Source of the DNA: Nocardioides sp. 503
GTDB taxonomy: Bacteria; Actinomycetota; Actinomycetes; Propionibacteriales; Nocardioidaceae
Direction: 5' to 3'
Length of the DNA stretch: 64,000 bases
NCBI RefSeq assembly: GCF_004522095.1
Contig: NZ_SPUI01000010.1
Span: forward strand, 62,001-126,000
Position 1 is the stretch's first letter, and every line of letters starts with the position of its first letter. The notes below the pieces were generated by a model, which was given only the letters and a program-made list of their open reading frames with translations, searched no databases and was not told the origin of the DNA. Positions 27,055 to 35,144 of the stretch are shown here, one piece after another. The position numbers and the translations under genes are program-made.

Positions 27055-28157
27055 CGACGACCACCTCCCGCACCGACCCCCGTCGCAGCGACCGCCTCCG
27101 GGCGCTGTCCCTGCTGCTGGCGGTGGGGCTCGCCGTGGCCGTCCTGGTCCTCGGCATCATGGTCTGGCGCGCCGCCGCCGGCGGGCCGACGGTCACCGCC
27201 GACGTGGGCGAGCAGCTGCCGCTGCGCACGGATGCCTACGGTCACGCCGTGACGGTGCAGCTGCCCGGCAGCCAGGTCACGGTGCAGGTCGGGGCTCCCG
27301 TCGAGACCCTCGGCCACGAGCTCATGGAGATCGAGTACGACGACCCGGAGTGGGACGACCAGCAGGACCTGGCCGCCCCCGATGACGGCAGCCTGGTTCC
27401 CGTCAGCTGGCGGGTCCAGGCCCTCGGCGGGTTCGCCCGGGAGGACGACCCGAACCCGATCGAGGTCCGGCTGGTCGCGGGCGACCAGCGGGTGGACCTG
27501 GCATCGATCGTGATCGGAGACTCCAGCAGCGCCATCCGCGCCAACGACCCGACCTCGGTCGCCGTCGGCATCGAGGGGCGGCCGGGCGCCGAGGACCTCA
27601 GGGTCGAGGTCGAGTACGACGGCCTGACCCAGACCGCCGCCGTCGAGTCGGGCGAGATCGACGCCGGGGTCGCCCAGGCGCTGTACGACGGCAACCTCAA
27701 CTTCACCTCCGGCTGCTCCGAGGTACCGAGCTCGTGCGCGTTCGTCGCCGCGGACCCCGACTCGCCGAGGCGTCCGGGACGGGCGACCTTCACCGCCAGC
27801 AACCTCACGCTCTACCCCTACGACACCACACTCGGCTGGGCCGATGAGGGCACGCTGTGGGCCGGCGTCCGCCTCCAGCTCTTCGGCGCGAGCACCGTGG
27901 TGAACGCCGCCGGCGACACCTGGTTCCCGAACCGGTCGAGCGCCGTCGCCGTCACGCTGGACGGCGCCGAGCCGGTCCGTCGCGAGGGACTGAAGGCCTC
28001 ATCGAGCGGCGACTCCGTGGGCCGGGTCGTCTTCCGGGTCGCCGCCGACGCGGCGCCGCGCGAGCTCGTCCTGGACCAGGTCCTCTCGTTGACGGGGGAC
28101 GGAGTGCAGGGCGACCTGCCGATCCGGGCCCGACTGCCCCTGACCCAGGTCGGGTGA
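27051..28157 (+). CDS. Membrane-anchored protein of unknown function (paralogue 2)
   Basis: The 368-residue protein has one membrane helix (about 18-42) followed by an external domain. It shares VEYDGLTQT and LGWADEG with the upstream protein, and a Cys pair (SGCSEVPSSCAF) at the equivalent place. The ATG at 27051 overlaps the upstream stop (ATGA), so they are made together and may act as a heteromer. No catalytic motif is visible. Confidence 0.75.
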   Translation: MTTTTSRTDPRRSDRLRALSLLLAVGLAVAVLVLGIMVWRAAAGGPTVTADVGEQLPLRTDAYGHAVTVQLPGSQVTVQVGAPVETLGHELMEIEYDDPEWDDQQDLAAPDDGSLVPVSWRVQALGGFAREDDPNPIEVRLVAGDQRVDLASIVIGDSSSAIRANDPTSVAVGIEGRPGAEDLRVEVEYDGLTQTAAVESGEIDAGVAQALYDGNLNFTSGCSEVPSSCAFVAADPDSPRRPGRATFTASNLTLYPYDTTLGWADEGTLWAGVRLQLFGASTVVNAAGDTWFPNRSSAVAVTLDGAEPVRREGLKASSSGDSVGRVVFRVAADAAPRELVLDQVLSLTGDGVQGDLPIRARLPLTQVG

Positions 28158-28174
28158 GGCAGTACCACGAGCCC

Positions 28175-28573
28175 TCAGGGCGCCGCGGGATCCCGGGCGT
28201 GCGCCAGCCAGGCGGGTGCGAGGGGCAGCAGCGACAGCGTCACGAGGAGGCCGGCGCCGCTCGCGGACAGGCCGTGGCGCAGGAACCACAGCACGGAGGC
28301 CAGCGTCAGCACCGCGACGAGCGTCGCCACCGCCAGGCACCAGGTCCGCTCCCGGTAGGTGTCGACGTACGCGGTGAGCGCCGCCAGGGCGAGCTCGACG
28401 CACATCAGGAAGACGAACGGCGTGCTCATCGCGATCCCCGCGATGACCGCCTCGGCCGCCGAGCGGCTGCTGTACTCCTCGTCGTGGACCGTGCGGTAGA
28501 CCCACCACACCAGGCCCGCCGTGACCGCCGGCGGCAGCCACATCCAGACCGCCGTCAAGCGGGCCCCCCGCAT
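28175..28573 (-). CDS. Small integral membrane protein
   Basis: The 132-residue protein has four predicted hydrophobic helices (about 8-26, 40-65, 78-97, 103-122). No family motif was recognised. It lies 14 bp downstream of the 78-residue protein gene on the same strand and is convergent with the paralogue pair. The start begins MRGARLTAVWMW. Function unknown. Confidence 0.65.
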   Translation of the reverse strand: MRGARLTAVWMWLPPAVTAGLVWWVYRTVHDEEYSSRSAAEAVIAGIAMSTPFVFLMCVELALAALTAYVDTYRERTWCLAVATLVAVLTLASVLWFLRHGLSASGAGLLVTLSLLPLAPAWLAHARDPAAP

Positions 28574-28586
28574 CAGCGGCGCCCGG

Positions 28587-28823
28587 TCAGCGGGGGAGCT
28601 GCGGCTCGGGACGCTCGTAGTCGTCGGGCTCGCGGTCGATCATGAAGTTCGGGTCCTCGTGGATCTTGGCGATGATGTGCTCGACCCACGCCTCGTCCTC
28701 GGTCTCGATCTCCCGCTCCGCGAGCTGCTCGCGCAGGTAGGTCGCCAGGTCGGTCTCGCCGCTGGACTTGGCGATCGAGGTCGCGTCGACCGCGGCCTGG
28801 AGGTTGGCGTCATAGGTGGCCAT
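28587..28823 (-). CDS. Small acidic protein of unknown function
   Basis: The 78-residue protein is acidic, with a helical first half (MATYDANLQAAVDATSIAKS) and a C-terminal DREPDDYERPEP tail. It follows the DEAD-box helicase gene by 32 bp and may share its transcript. No domain recognised. Confidence 0.7.
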   Translation of the reverse strand: MATYDANLQAAVDATSIAKSSGETDLATYLREQLAEREIETEDEAWVEHIIAKIHEDPNFMIDREPDDYERPEPQLPR

Positions 28824-28855
28824 CGGGGACTCCCGGAACTCGAGGGGTGAGGGGC

Positions 28856-30364
28856 TCAGACGGGCTGCGGGGTGGTGTCGCCACCGGTGCCGCCACCGCC
28901 GCCGCGCGAACGGCGACGACGGTTGCGGCTGCGCGGGGCGCCCTCGCCCGCGGGGGCGTCGGACGTGCCGGCAGGCGACGCGGGGGCCTCGGTGGTCGTG
29001 GTCGCCTCACCCGAGGCGGCCGCGCCGCTGCGGGTGCGGGTCCGGCTGCGGTCACGGTCGCGGTTGCGCGGGGGACGCTCGCCGCTGCCACGGCGGTCGC
29101 CGCCGCGGTCTCCGCGGTCCTCGCGGGGCTTGCGCTCCACGGGGGCGGGGTCGACGATGCGGCCCTTCGTGCCCGGGGCGATGCCCTGGTCGTGGTAGAG
29201 GTGCTCGGAGGTGGAGTAGGTCTCCTGCGGCTCCTCGAAGGGCAGGTCCAGCGTCTTGTTGATCATCTTCCAGCGGTGCAGGTCCGCCCAGTCGACGAAG
29301 GTGATCGCGATGCCGGAGGCGCCGGCGCGGCCGGTGCGGCCGATCCGGTGGACGTAGGTCTTGTCGTCCTCGGGGCAGGTGTAGTTGATGACGTGGGAGA
29401 CGCCGGCGACGTCGATGCCGCGGGCGGCGACGTCGGTGGCGACGAGCACGCGGATCTTGTCCTCGCGGAACTTGGCCAGCGCCTTCTCACGCGCCACCTG
29501 CGCCATGTCACCGTGCAGGGGGCTGGCGCTGAAGCCGCGCTCGGCCAGGTCATCGGCGACGCGCTGGGCCTGGCGCTTGGTGCGGGTGAAGACGATGATC
29601 TTGCCGGCGTCCTCGGCCTGCAGGACGCGGCCGATGATCTCGGGCTTGTCGAGGTCGTGGGCCTGGTAGATGAACTGCGCGGTCGCGGGCACCATCGTGG
29701 TGTCGTAGGACGACTCCGCGCGGATGTTCATCGGGTGGCGCATGTGGGTGCGGGCCAGCGCCACGATCGCGGCGGGCATGGTGGCCGAGAACAGCATCGT
29801 CTGCCGGGTCTCGGGGGTCATGCCCAGCAGGCGCTGGACGTCGGGCAGGAAGCCCAGGTCGAGCATCTCGTCGGCCTCGTCGAGCACGACGGCGTGCACG
29901 TGGGACAGGTCGAGGGCCTTGCGGTTGGCGAGGTCGATCAGGCGCCCCGGCGTGCCGACGACGATGTCGACGCCGGACTCGAGGGTGTCGAGCTGGGTGT
30001 CGTAGCCGACGCCGCCGTAGACGGTCAGGACCCGCAGGCCGAGGTCCTTGCTGGCGAGGTGCAGGTCGTTGGAGACCTGGAGCGCGAGCTCACGCGTCGG
30101 GGCCACGATCAGCGCCTGCGGCTTGCCCTGGGGCAGGTCGGCGTAGGCCGGGTCGGTCGACACGACGCTGCGCTGCAGCACCGGGATGCCGAAGGCGAGG
30201 GTCTTGCCGGTGCCCGTGCGGGCCTGGCCGATGAGGTCGGTGCCCATCAGGGCCACCGACAGCGTCATCTCCTGGATGGCGAACGGGGTGGTGATGCCGG
30301 CGCGCTCGAGGGCGTCGCAGATCTCGGGCAGGACGCCGAGCTCGCGGAAGGTGGTGGAAGTCAG
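28856..30364 (-). CDS. DEAD-box RNA helicase, probable CTG start
   Basis: From the CTG at 30364 the protein has 502 residues. The first ATG in frame (30268) is too late: it would drop the Q motif (GITTPFAIQE) and the FRELGVLPE start typical of the family. No ATG, GTG or TTG lies between the upstream stop and that point. The helicase core has ARTGTGKT, PTRELA, DEAD in VLDEADEM, SAT, and RIGRTGRAG. The C-terminal 110 residues are rich in Arg, Asp, Gly and Ser and should bind RNA. Such helicases unwind structured RNA, for example in ribosome assembly or cold adaptation. Confidence 0.92.
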   Translation of the reverse strand: MTSTTFRELGVLPEICDALERAGITTPFAIQEMTLSVALMGTDLIGQARTGTGKTLAFGIPVLQRSVVSTDPAYADLPQGKPQALIVAPTRELALQVSNDLHLASKDLGLRVLTVYGGVGYDTQLDTLESGVDIVVGTPGRLIDLANRKALDLSHVHAVVLDEADEMLDLGFLPDVQRLLGMTPETRQTMLFSATMPAAIVALARTHMRHPMNIRAESSYDTTMVPATAQFIYQAHDLDKPEIIGRVLQAEDAGKIIVFTRTKRQAQRVADDLAERGFSASPLHGDMAQVAREKALAKFREDKIRVLVATDVAARGIDVAGVSHVINYTCPEDDKTYVHRIGRTGRAGASGIAITFVDWADLHRWKMINKTLDLPFEEPQETYSTSEHLYHDQGIAPGTKGRIVDPAPVERKPREDRGDRGGDRRGSGERPPRNRDRDRSRTRTRSGAAASGEATTTTEAPASPAGTSDAPAGEGAPRSRNRRRRSRGGGGGTGGDTTPQPV

Positions 30365-30448
30365 TGTCTTTCGCTTTCGTGTGGGATCAGCCGGTCAGCC
30401 GAGTCGATGTCGGTTGCGGCTAATTCACACGTAGCCGCGCACATACGG

Positions 30449-30463
30449 GCCGCCTGTGGCGGC
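30449..30463. other. Short hairpin between helicase and ferritin-like genes
   Basis: GCCGCC-TGT-GGCGGC forms a 6-bp stem with a 3-base loop in the 133-bp divergent spacer. It could be in the helicase leader or act as an operator. No further evidence. Confidence 0.3.
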
Positions 30464-30497
30464 ACAAGTGCCCCCAGTCTATCGGTAGGGTGCGGCC

Positions 30498-31211
30498 ATG
30501 CCCGCATCTCCGGTCGAGCCGACCGACCCCGAGCTCTCGGTGGCGTTCGCCGACCCGGTCTACCGCGAGGCGGTGGTCGACCTGCTGGGCGTCATCGCCT
30601 ACGGCGAGATCTCGGCGTTCGAGAGGCTCGCCGAGGACTCCAAGCTGGCTCCCAGCCTGCAGGACAAGCTCGAGCTGGCCGAGATGGCGTCGACCGAGCT
30701 GCGCAAGGTGGCGCTGCTGCGCGACCGCATCACCGAGCTGGGCGCGGACCCGTTCGCCGCGATGGCGCCGTTCCGCGGGGCGATCGACCTCTTCCACGCC
30801 CACACCGCGCCGGCCGACTGGTACGAGGGCCTGGTCAAGGCCTACGTCGGTGACGGGCTGGCCAACGACTTCTACCGCGAGATCGCGGCCTACCTCGACC
30901 CCGACACCCGCGACCTGGTCGTGTCCTCGGTCGACACCGCCGGCAACTCGGCGTTCGTGGTCGACCGGGTGCGCGAGGCGATCGTGGCGGACCACCGCCT
31001 CGGCGGCCGGCTCGCCCTCTGGGGGCGCCGGCTCATGGGGGAGGCGCTGATCCAGGCGCAGCGCGTCGCCGCCGAGCGCGACGCCCTCACCGCCCTGCTT
31101 GCCGGCGGGGTCGACCGACCCGGCCTCGACCTGGCGAGCATCGGGCGGATGTTCACCCGCCTCACCGAGCGCCACGCCGAGCGCATGGCCGACCTCGGCC
31201 TCGCCAGCTGA
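30498..31211 (+). CDS. Ferritin-like/MiaE-like protein
   Basis: The 237-residue helical protein matches the actinobacterial ferritin-like group related to the tRNA hydroxylase MiaE (MiaE_2). Possible metal ligands are the Glu residues in AYGEISAFERLAED and LAEMASTELRK and later Asp/His residues (DLFHAHT). If active it would be a di-iron hydroxylase, but tRNA is not proven as substrate. It is divergent from the DEAD-box gene; two RNA-related genes side by side fit a shared role. Confidence 0.8.
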   Translation: MPASPVEPTDPELSVAFADPVYREAVVDLLGVIAYGEISAFERLAEDSKLAPSLQDKLELAEMASTELRKVALLRDRITELGADPFAAMAPFRGAIDLFHAHTAPADWYEGLVKAYVGDGLANDFYREIAAYLDPDTRDLVVSSVDTAGNSAFVVDRVREAIVADHRLGGRLALWGRRLMGEALIQAQRVAAERDALTALLAGGVDRPGLDLASIGRMFTRLTERHAERMADLGLAS

Positions 31212-31227
31212 GGGAGGTCGTCCGGCG

Positions 31228-31325
31228 CGTCGAGACCCGGTGAGCCGAACGACCACCGGATCGGGCGGTCTCTCGTCCTACCGGGTCTCGACGTGCGCTC
31301 GCTGGCTGCTCGCTGCTCGACCAGC
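31228..31325. repeat. Inverted repeat plus dispersed-repeat fragment
   Basis: Perfect 14-bp inverted arms lie at 31228-31241 (CGTCGAGACCCGGT) and 31280-31293. From about 31285 the sequence reads GGTCTCGACGTGCGCTCGCT... and ends CTCGACCAGCGG. It closely matches the repeat copy at 51968-52010, 20 kb away. It therefore belongs to the same dispersed family as the cluster at 51.5-52.05 kb. Confidence 0.75.
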
Positions 31326-31337
31326 GGTCCGGTCAGC

Positions 31338-31631
31338 TCAGCGGTGAGCGGTCCTGCGGCGGCCGGTGACGGTGGCGGCGATCACGACGAGGAGCGCCGC
31401 GACGCCGACCTGCCACACGTGGCGCCACCAGTCGACGCCGTTGGTGCAGTCGTTCATGTCGCTGCAGTCGAAGAGTCCGGCGTACAGGTAGCTGCCGATG
31501 AGGCAGCCCGCGATGCCGCACAGGATCGTGAGCCAGAGCGGGATGTTGTCGCGGTCCCCGGGGGCCACGAACTTCCCGAGGAGCCCGATGATCGTTCCGG
31601 CGACGAGGGTGACGATGATCGTTCCGAGCAT
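31338..31631 (-). CDS. GlsB/YeaQ/YmgE-family membrane protein
   Basis: The 97-residue protein has three hydrophobic helices and the glycine-rich pattern of the transglycosylase-associated/stress family: AGTIIGLLGKF and CGIAGCLIGSYL. Its middle loop carries an unusual Cys pair (DCSDMNDCTNG). Family members are induced by stress in several bacteria; the molecular function is not settled. GGAAGG sits 7 bases before the ATG but inside a perfect hairpin (31638-31666). Confidence 0.82.
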   Translation of the reverse strand: MLGTIIVTLVAGTIIGLLGKFVAPGDRDNIPLWLTILCGIAGCLIGSYLYAGLFDCSDMNDCTNGVDWWRHVWQVGVAALLVVIAATVTGRRRTAHR

Positions 31632-31637
31632 GGTGGT

Positions 31638-31666
31638 GCCTTCCGTTGGTTTGTCTAACGGAAGGC
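31638..31666 (-). promoter_or_regulatory. Hairpin masking the GlsB-like ribosome site
   Basis: Arms at 31638-31647 and 31657-31666 are perfectly complementary (10 bp, GCCTTCCGTT/AACGGAAGGC) around a 9-base loop. On the minus strand the 3' arm contains GGAAGG, the Shine-Dalgarno of the GlsB-like gene. If transcribed whole, it would hide the ribosome site. However GGGTAC at 31673-31668 could be a stress-sigma -10 box, and a transcript starting from it would lack part of the 5' arm. Confidence 0.45.
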
Positions 31667-31742
31667 GGTACCCCGGGTCGTCGAAGTCACCCGCGTGAGG
31701 GTCCTCACGGGGTCCGGACGTGCCCTGGGGGCGCGGCGCGCC

Positions 31743-31964
31743 CTAGCTGCGGAAGCCGACGTGGCCGCCGGTGGCGCGGCCGAGCTCGACGTAGGCGATC
31801 TTGGCGCCGGGGACGATGATGCGGCGGCCCTTGGTGTCGTCGAGGGCGAAGACGCCGTCGCCGGACAGGGCGTCGGCGACCAGCTTCTCGACCACCTCCG
31901 CGGTCTCGTCGGTCTCCACGACCAACTCGCGGGATGCGTACTGAACGCCGATCTTGACCTCCAC
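31743..31964 (-). CDS. DUF3107 family protein
   Basis: The 73-residue protein begins VEVKIGVQYASRELVVETDE and ends KIAYVELGRATGGHVGFRS, the DUF3107 pattern. I chose the GTG at 31964 because AGGAG lies about 8 bases upstream. The ATP-binding or enzymatic role is unknown. DUF3107, a TetR regulator and moeZ occur together in many actinobacteria, as here; that synteny is from memory. Confidence 0.88.
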   Translation of the reverse strand: MEVKIGVQYASRELVVETDETAEVVEKLVADALSGDGVFALDDTKGRRIIVPGAKIAYVELGRATGGHVGFRS

Positions 31965-31990
31965 AGGTCGTCTCCTTCTGCTCGTGCTTC

Positions 31991-32629
31991 TCAGTGCTCG
32001 TCGGTCTTGGGGTAGCCGCGGATGCCGCGCCAGGCGAGGGCGGACACCAGGGCGGCCGCGTCGGTGCGGCCGATGTCGCCGGCCTCGCTGAGCCAGAACC
32101 GCGCGCTCACCTGGGCCATTCCCACCAGCGACACGGCCAGCAGCTTGGAGGCCGCGTCGGGCAGGCCGGTGTCGTCGTGGATGACGTGGGCGATCAGGGT
32201 GGCGCACTCGGTGGTCACGCGGTCGACGTGCTCGCGCACGGCCGGCTCGTTGGTGAGGTCGGACTCGAAGACCAGCCGGAAGGCGCCGGTGTCGTTGGCG
32301 ACGTACTCGAAGAACGCGTCGACGGCTGCGCCCACGCGCAGCTTGTTGTCCTGCGTCGACTCCAGCGCGACGCGGCAGTTGTCGATGATCTGGTCGCAGG
32401 AGACGTCGAGCAGCGCGAGGTAGAGGTCGAGCTTGCCGGGGAAGTGCTGGTAGAGCACGGGCTTGGAGACGCCGGCGCGCTCGGCGATGTCGTCCATGGC
32501 CGCCGCGTGGTAGCCCTGGGCCACGAACACCTCGAGGGCCGACGACAGCAGCTGCGCACGACGCTCGCGTCGCGGCATCCGGGCACCGCGCGGGCGGGGT
32601 GCGTCCACGTCGTACTGCCCTGCGCTCAC
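31991..32629 (-). CDS. TetR/AcrR-family regulator
   Basis: About 212 residues from the GTG at 32629; an ATG at 32581 (MPRRERRAQLL) is an alternative start. The DNA-binding helices are clear: AMDDIAERAGVSKPVLYQHFPGK. The C-terminal ligand domain is helical. It is divergent from moeZ, with about 190 bp between the starts, and 26 bp upstream of DUF3107. It may control itself and DUF3107. Ligand unknown. Confidence 0.88.
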   Translation of the reverse strand: MSAGQYDVDAPRPRGARMPRRERRAQLLSSALEVFVAQGYHAAAMDDIAERAGVSKPVLYQHFPGKLDLYLALLDVSCDQIIDNCRVALESTQDNKLRVGAAVDAFFEYVANDTGAFRLVFESDLTNEPAVREHVDRVTTECATLIAHVIHDDTGLPDAASKLLAVSLVGMAQVSARFWLSEAGDIGRTDAAALVSALAWRGIRGYPKTDEH

Positions 32630-32816
32630 CGTGTGCTCCCTCGTGCTGCTGGTGCTCCGGACATCGGTCCCTGCTGACGCTGGGAGCCTACTCGTTGGCA
32701 CCTGGTCCGGATGACGGGACGCCGTCGGCCCGGCCGACCACCGGCGAGGGAACATGGCAGGAGGCCCCGGCGTTGGGCCGAGAGCATCCCCACCACCCGC
32801 ATCGAGGAGTAACCCC

Positions 32817-34034
32817 GTGAGCTTTCCCGCGCTGGTCGAGCCAGCTGACGAGCTGACCATCGACGAGGTCCGTCGCTACAGCCGGCACCTGATCATCCCC
32901 GACGTGGGCATGAGCGGGCAGAAGCGGCTCAAGAACGCCAAGGTGCTGGTCATCGGCGCGGGCGGCCTGGGCAGCCCGGCGCTGCTCTACCTCGCCGCGG
33001 CCGGCGTCGGCACGCTCGGCATCGCCGAGTTCGACACCGTCGACGAGTCCAACCTGCAGCGCCAGGTGATCCACGGCGTCAGCGACATCGACAAGCCCAA
33101 GGCCCAGTCGGCCAAGGAGTCGATCGCCGAGATCAACCCCTACGTCGAGGTCGTGCTGCACGAGGAGCGCCTCGACAACGACAACGTCATGCAGGTCTTC
33201 GAGGGCTACGACCTCATCGTCGACGGCACCGACAACTTCGCGACGCGCTACATGGTCAACGACGCGGCGTACTTCCTGAAGATCCCCTACGTGTGGGGCT
33301 CGATCTACCGCTTCGACGGCCAGGCGTCCGTCTTCTGGCCGCACGCCACCGACGAGAGCGGCGAGAGCGTCGACGCGCCCTGCTACCGCTGCCTCTACCC
33401 CGAGCCCCCGCCGCCGGGCATGGTCCCTAGCTGCGCCGAGGGCGGCGTGCTCGGCGTCCTGTGCGCCCAGATCGGCTCGATCCAGGTCAACGAGGCCATC
33501 AAGGTCCTGACCGGCATCGGTGACCCGGCCGTCGGCAAGCTCGTCATCTACGACGCCCTCGAGCTCGAGTGGCGCAAGCTCAAGGTCCGCAGGGACCCCA
33601 ACTGCGCGCTGTGCGGCGAGAACGCGACGGTCACCGAGCTCATCGACTACGACGCGTTCTGCGGCGCCATCTCGACCGAGGCCGCCGACGCGGCCGCCGG
33701 CTCGACGATCTCGGTCGTCCAGCTCGAGCACATGCTCAAGGAGCGCGAGGAGGGCACCCGCGACTTCGTCCTGGTGGACGTGCGCGAGCCCAACGAGTAC
33801 GAGATCAACCGGATCCCGGGCTCGGTGCTCATCCCCAAGGGCGAGTTCCTCAACGGCTCCGCCCTGGAGAAGCTGCCCGCCGACAAGCAGGTCGTCATGC
33901 ACTGCAAGTCCGGCGTCCGCTCCGCGGAGACGCTGGCGATCGTGAAGGGCGCCGGCTACGCCGACGCCGTGCACGTCGGCGGCGGCGTGGTGGCCTGGGT
34001 CGACCAGATCGACCCGAGCCAGCCCGCCTACTGA
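32817..34034 (+). CDS. moeZ: Adenylyltransferase/sulfurtransferase MoeZ
   Basis: The protein has 405 residues. The GTG at 32817 has GAGGAG 8 bases upstream, so I prefer it to the longer frame. The N-terminal ThiF/MoeB domain has the ATP loop VIGAGGLGSPALLYL, zinc pairs CYRC and CALC, and the family Cys in SCAEGGVLG. The C-terminal rhodanese domain (about 300-405) has the persulfide loop HCKSGVRSAE. MoeZ activates sulfur-carrier proteins for molybdopterin and other sulfur-containing products. The molybdenum hydroxylase at 42985-46677 would need this cofactor, though moeZ is a general gene. Confidence 0.93.
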   Translation: MSFPALVEPADELTIDEVRRYSRHLIIPDVGMSGQKRLKNAKVLVIGAGGLGSPALLYLAAAGVGTLGIAEFDTVDESNLQRQVIHGVSDIDKPKAQSAKESIAEINPYVEVVLHEERLDNDNVMQVFEGYDLIVDGTDNFATRYMVNDAAYFLKIPYVWGSIYRFDGQASVFWPHATDESGESVDAPCYRCLYPEPPPPGMVPSCAEGGVLGVLCAQIGSIQVNEAIKVLTGIGDPAVGKLVIYDALELEWRKLKVRRDPNCALCGENATVTELIDYDAFCGAISTEAADAAAGSTISVVQLEHMLKEREEGTRDFVLVDVREPNEYEINRIPGSVLIPKGEFLNGSALEKLPADKQVVMHCKSGVRSAETLAIVKGAGYADAVHVGGGVVAWVDQIDPSQPAY

Positions 34035-34058
34035 GCCTGCGGCACCGTCCGGGACCTG

Positions 34059-34090
34059 CGCCCGCGTAGTCATATTTGACTACGCGGGCG
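34059..34090. terminator. Perfect 14-bp hairpin after moeZ
   Basis: Arms CGCCCGCGTAGTCA (34059-34072) and its exact complement (34077-34090) surround a 4-base loop TATT. There is no T-tract, so if it is a terminator it is the bare-hairpin type seen in actinobacteria. It sits between moeZ and the peptidase and could alternatively be a palindromic operator for the peptidase. Confidence 0.6.
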
Positions 34091-34173
34091 TAACCCGTTC
34101 GGGGGGTGTGGCGTTGGGCAGGGGGACACCGGCTCTCGGCGTCACCGCCGACCGCACCAGGAGGGTCCCCCCG

Positions 34174-35058
34174 ATGCAGATCGCCACGAAGACCAAGCGC
34201 CTCGCCGCTCTGGGCGCCGCCACCGCCAGCACGGCGCTGGCCGCCGCGCTCGTCACCGCCCCCACCGCACAGGCCGCGGACGGCACCGTCGCCTGGGCCC
34301 GGGCCGGCAGCGCTGCCATCACGCCCGGTGTGCAGACCAACACCGCGGGCAGCGGGCAGTGCACCGCCAACTTCGTGTTCACCGACGCTGCGGGCGGCGT
34401 CTACGTCGGTCAGGCCGCCCACTGCGCCAGCACCGGCGAGGCCACCGACACCGACGGCTGCGTGGCGGCGTCCCTGCCGCTCGGCACCCGGGTCACGTTC
34501 AACCGCGGCGGCTCGCTGCTCAGCGCCGGCGACCAGGTCGGCGCCGGCACGCTGGTCTACAGCTCCTGGCTCACCATGCAGGCGCGCGGCGAGTCCGACC
34601 CCGACACCTGCGCCTACAACGACTTCGCGCTGGTCAAGGTCGACGCGGCCGACGTCGCCAAGGTCAACCCCAGCATCCCCTTCTGGGGCGGCCCGACCGG
34701 CGTCAACACCGCCGGCACCGCCACCGGTGACCGTGTCCACAGCTTCGGCAACTCCGGCATCCGCGCCGGCATCGAGCAGCTCTCGCCCAAGACCGGCGTC
34801 AGCCTCGGCACCGACGGCGGCGGCTGGACCCACCCGGTCTACACCGTGACGCCCGGCGTGCCCGGCGACTCCGGCTCGGCGTTCATCGACTCCGAGGGCA
34901 AGGCGCTGGGCACCCTGTCCACGCTGGCCCTCGCGCCGCTGCCCGCGTCCAACGGCGTCGGCGACCTGGGCCGCGAGCTGGCCTACGCGCAGCAGTACGG
35001 CACCGTCTCCGGGCTGGCCCTCGCTCGGGGCACCGAGCCGTTCTCGCCGGTCCTCTGA
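34174..35058 (+). CDS. Secreted S1-family (trypsin-like) serine peptidase
   Basis: The protein has 294 residues from the ATG at 34174, with AGGAGGG 8 bases before it. A signal peptide ends near TAPTAQAADG. The catalytic triad can be read: His in GQAAHC, Asp in CAYNDFALVKV and Ser in VPGDSGSAF. Cys pairs around the His and Asp should form disulfides. There is no large pro-domain, so activation may not need processing, or the enzyme may be a non-proteolytic homologue. Hairpins flank the gene on both sides, suggesting a single-gene transcript. Confidence 0.85.
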   Translation: MQIATKTKRLAALGAATASTALAAALVTAPTAQAADGTVAWARAGSAAITPGVQTNTAGSGQCTANFVFTDAAGGVYVGQAAHCASTGEATDTDGCVAASLPLGTRVTFNRGGSLLSAGDQVGAGTLVYSSWLTMQARGESDPDTCAYNDFALVKVDAADVAKVNPSIPFWGGPTGVNTAGTATGDRVHSFGNSGIRAGIEQLSPKTGVSLGTDGGGWTHPVYTVTPGVPGDSGSAFIDSEGKALGTLSTLALAPLPASNGVGDLGRELAYAQQYGTVSGLALARGTEPFSPVL

Positions 35059-35083
35059 CCCGTCCGCACCGGGAGGTGCATCG

Positions 35084-35117
35084 CGTGGCTCCGTCCGCCT
35101 CGGTGGACGGAGCCACG
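35084..35117. terminator. Hairpin terminator after the S1 peptidase
   Basis: CGTGGCTCCGTCC (35084-35096) pairs perfectly with 35105-35117 around an 8-base loop, 26 bp after the peptidase stop and 28 bp before the next start. No T-tract follows. Confidence 0.65.
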
Positions 35118-35144
35118 GCGCCTTCCGGGGAGTACCTTGCTCGC

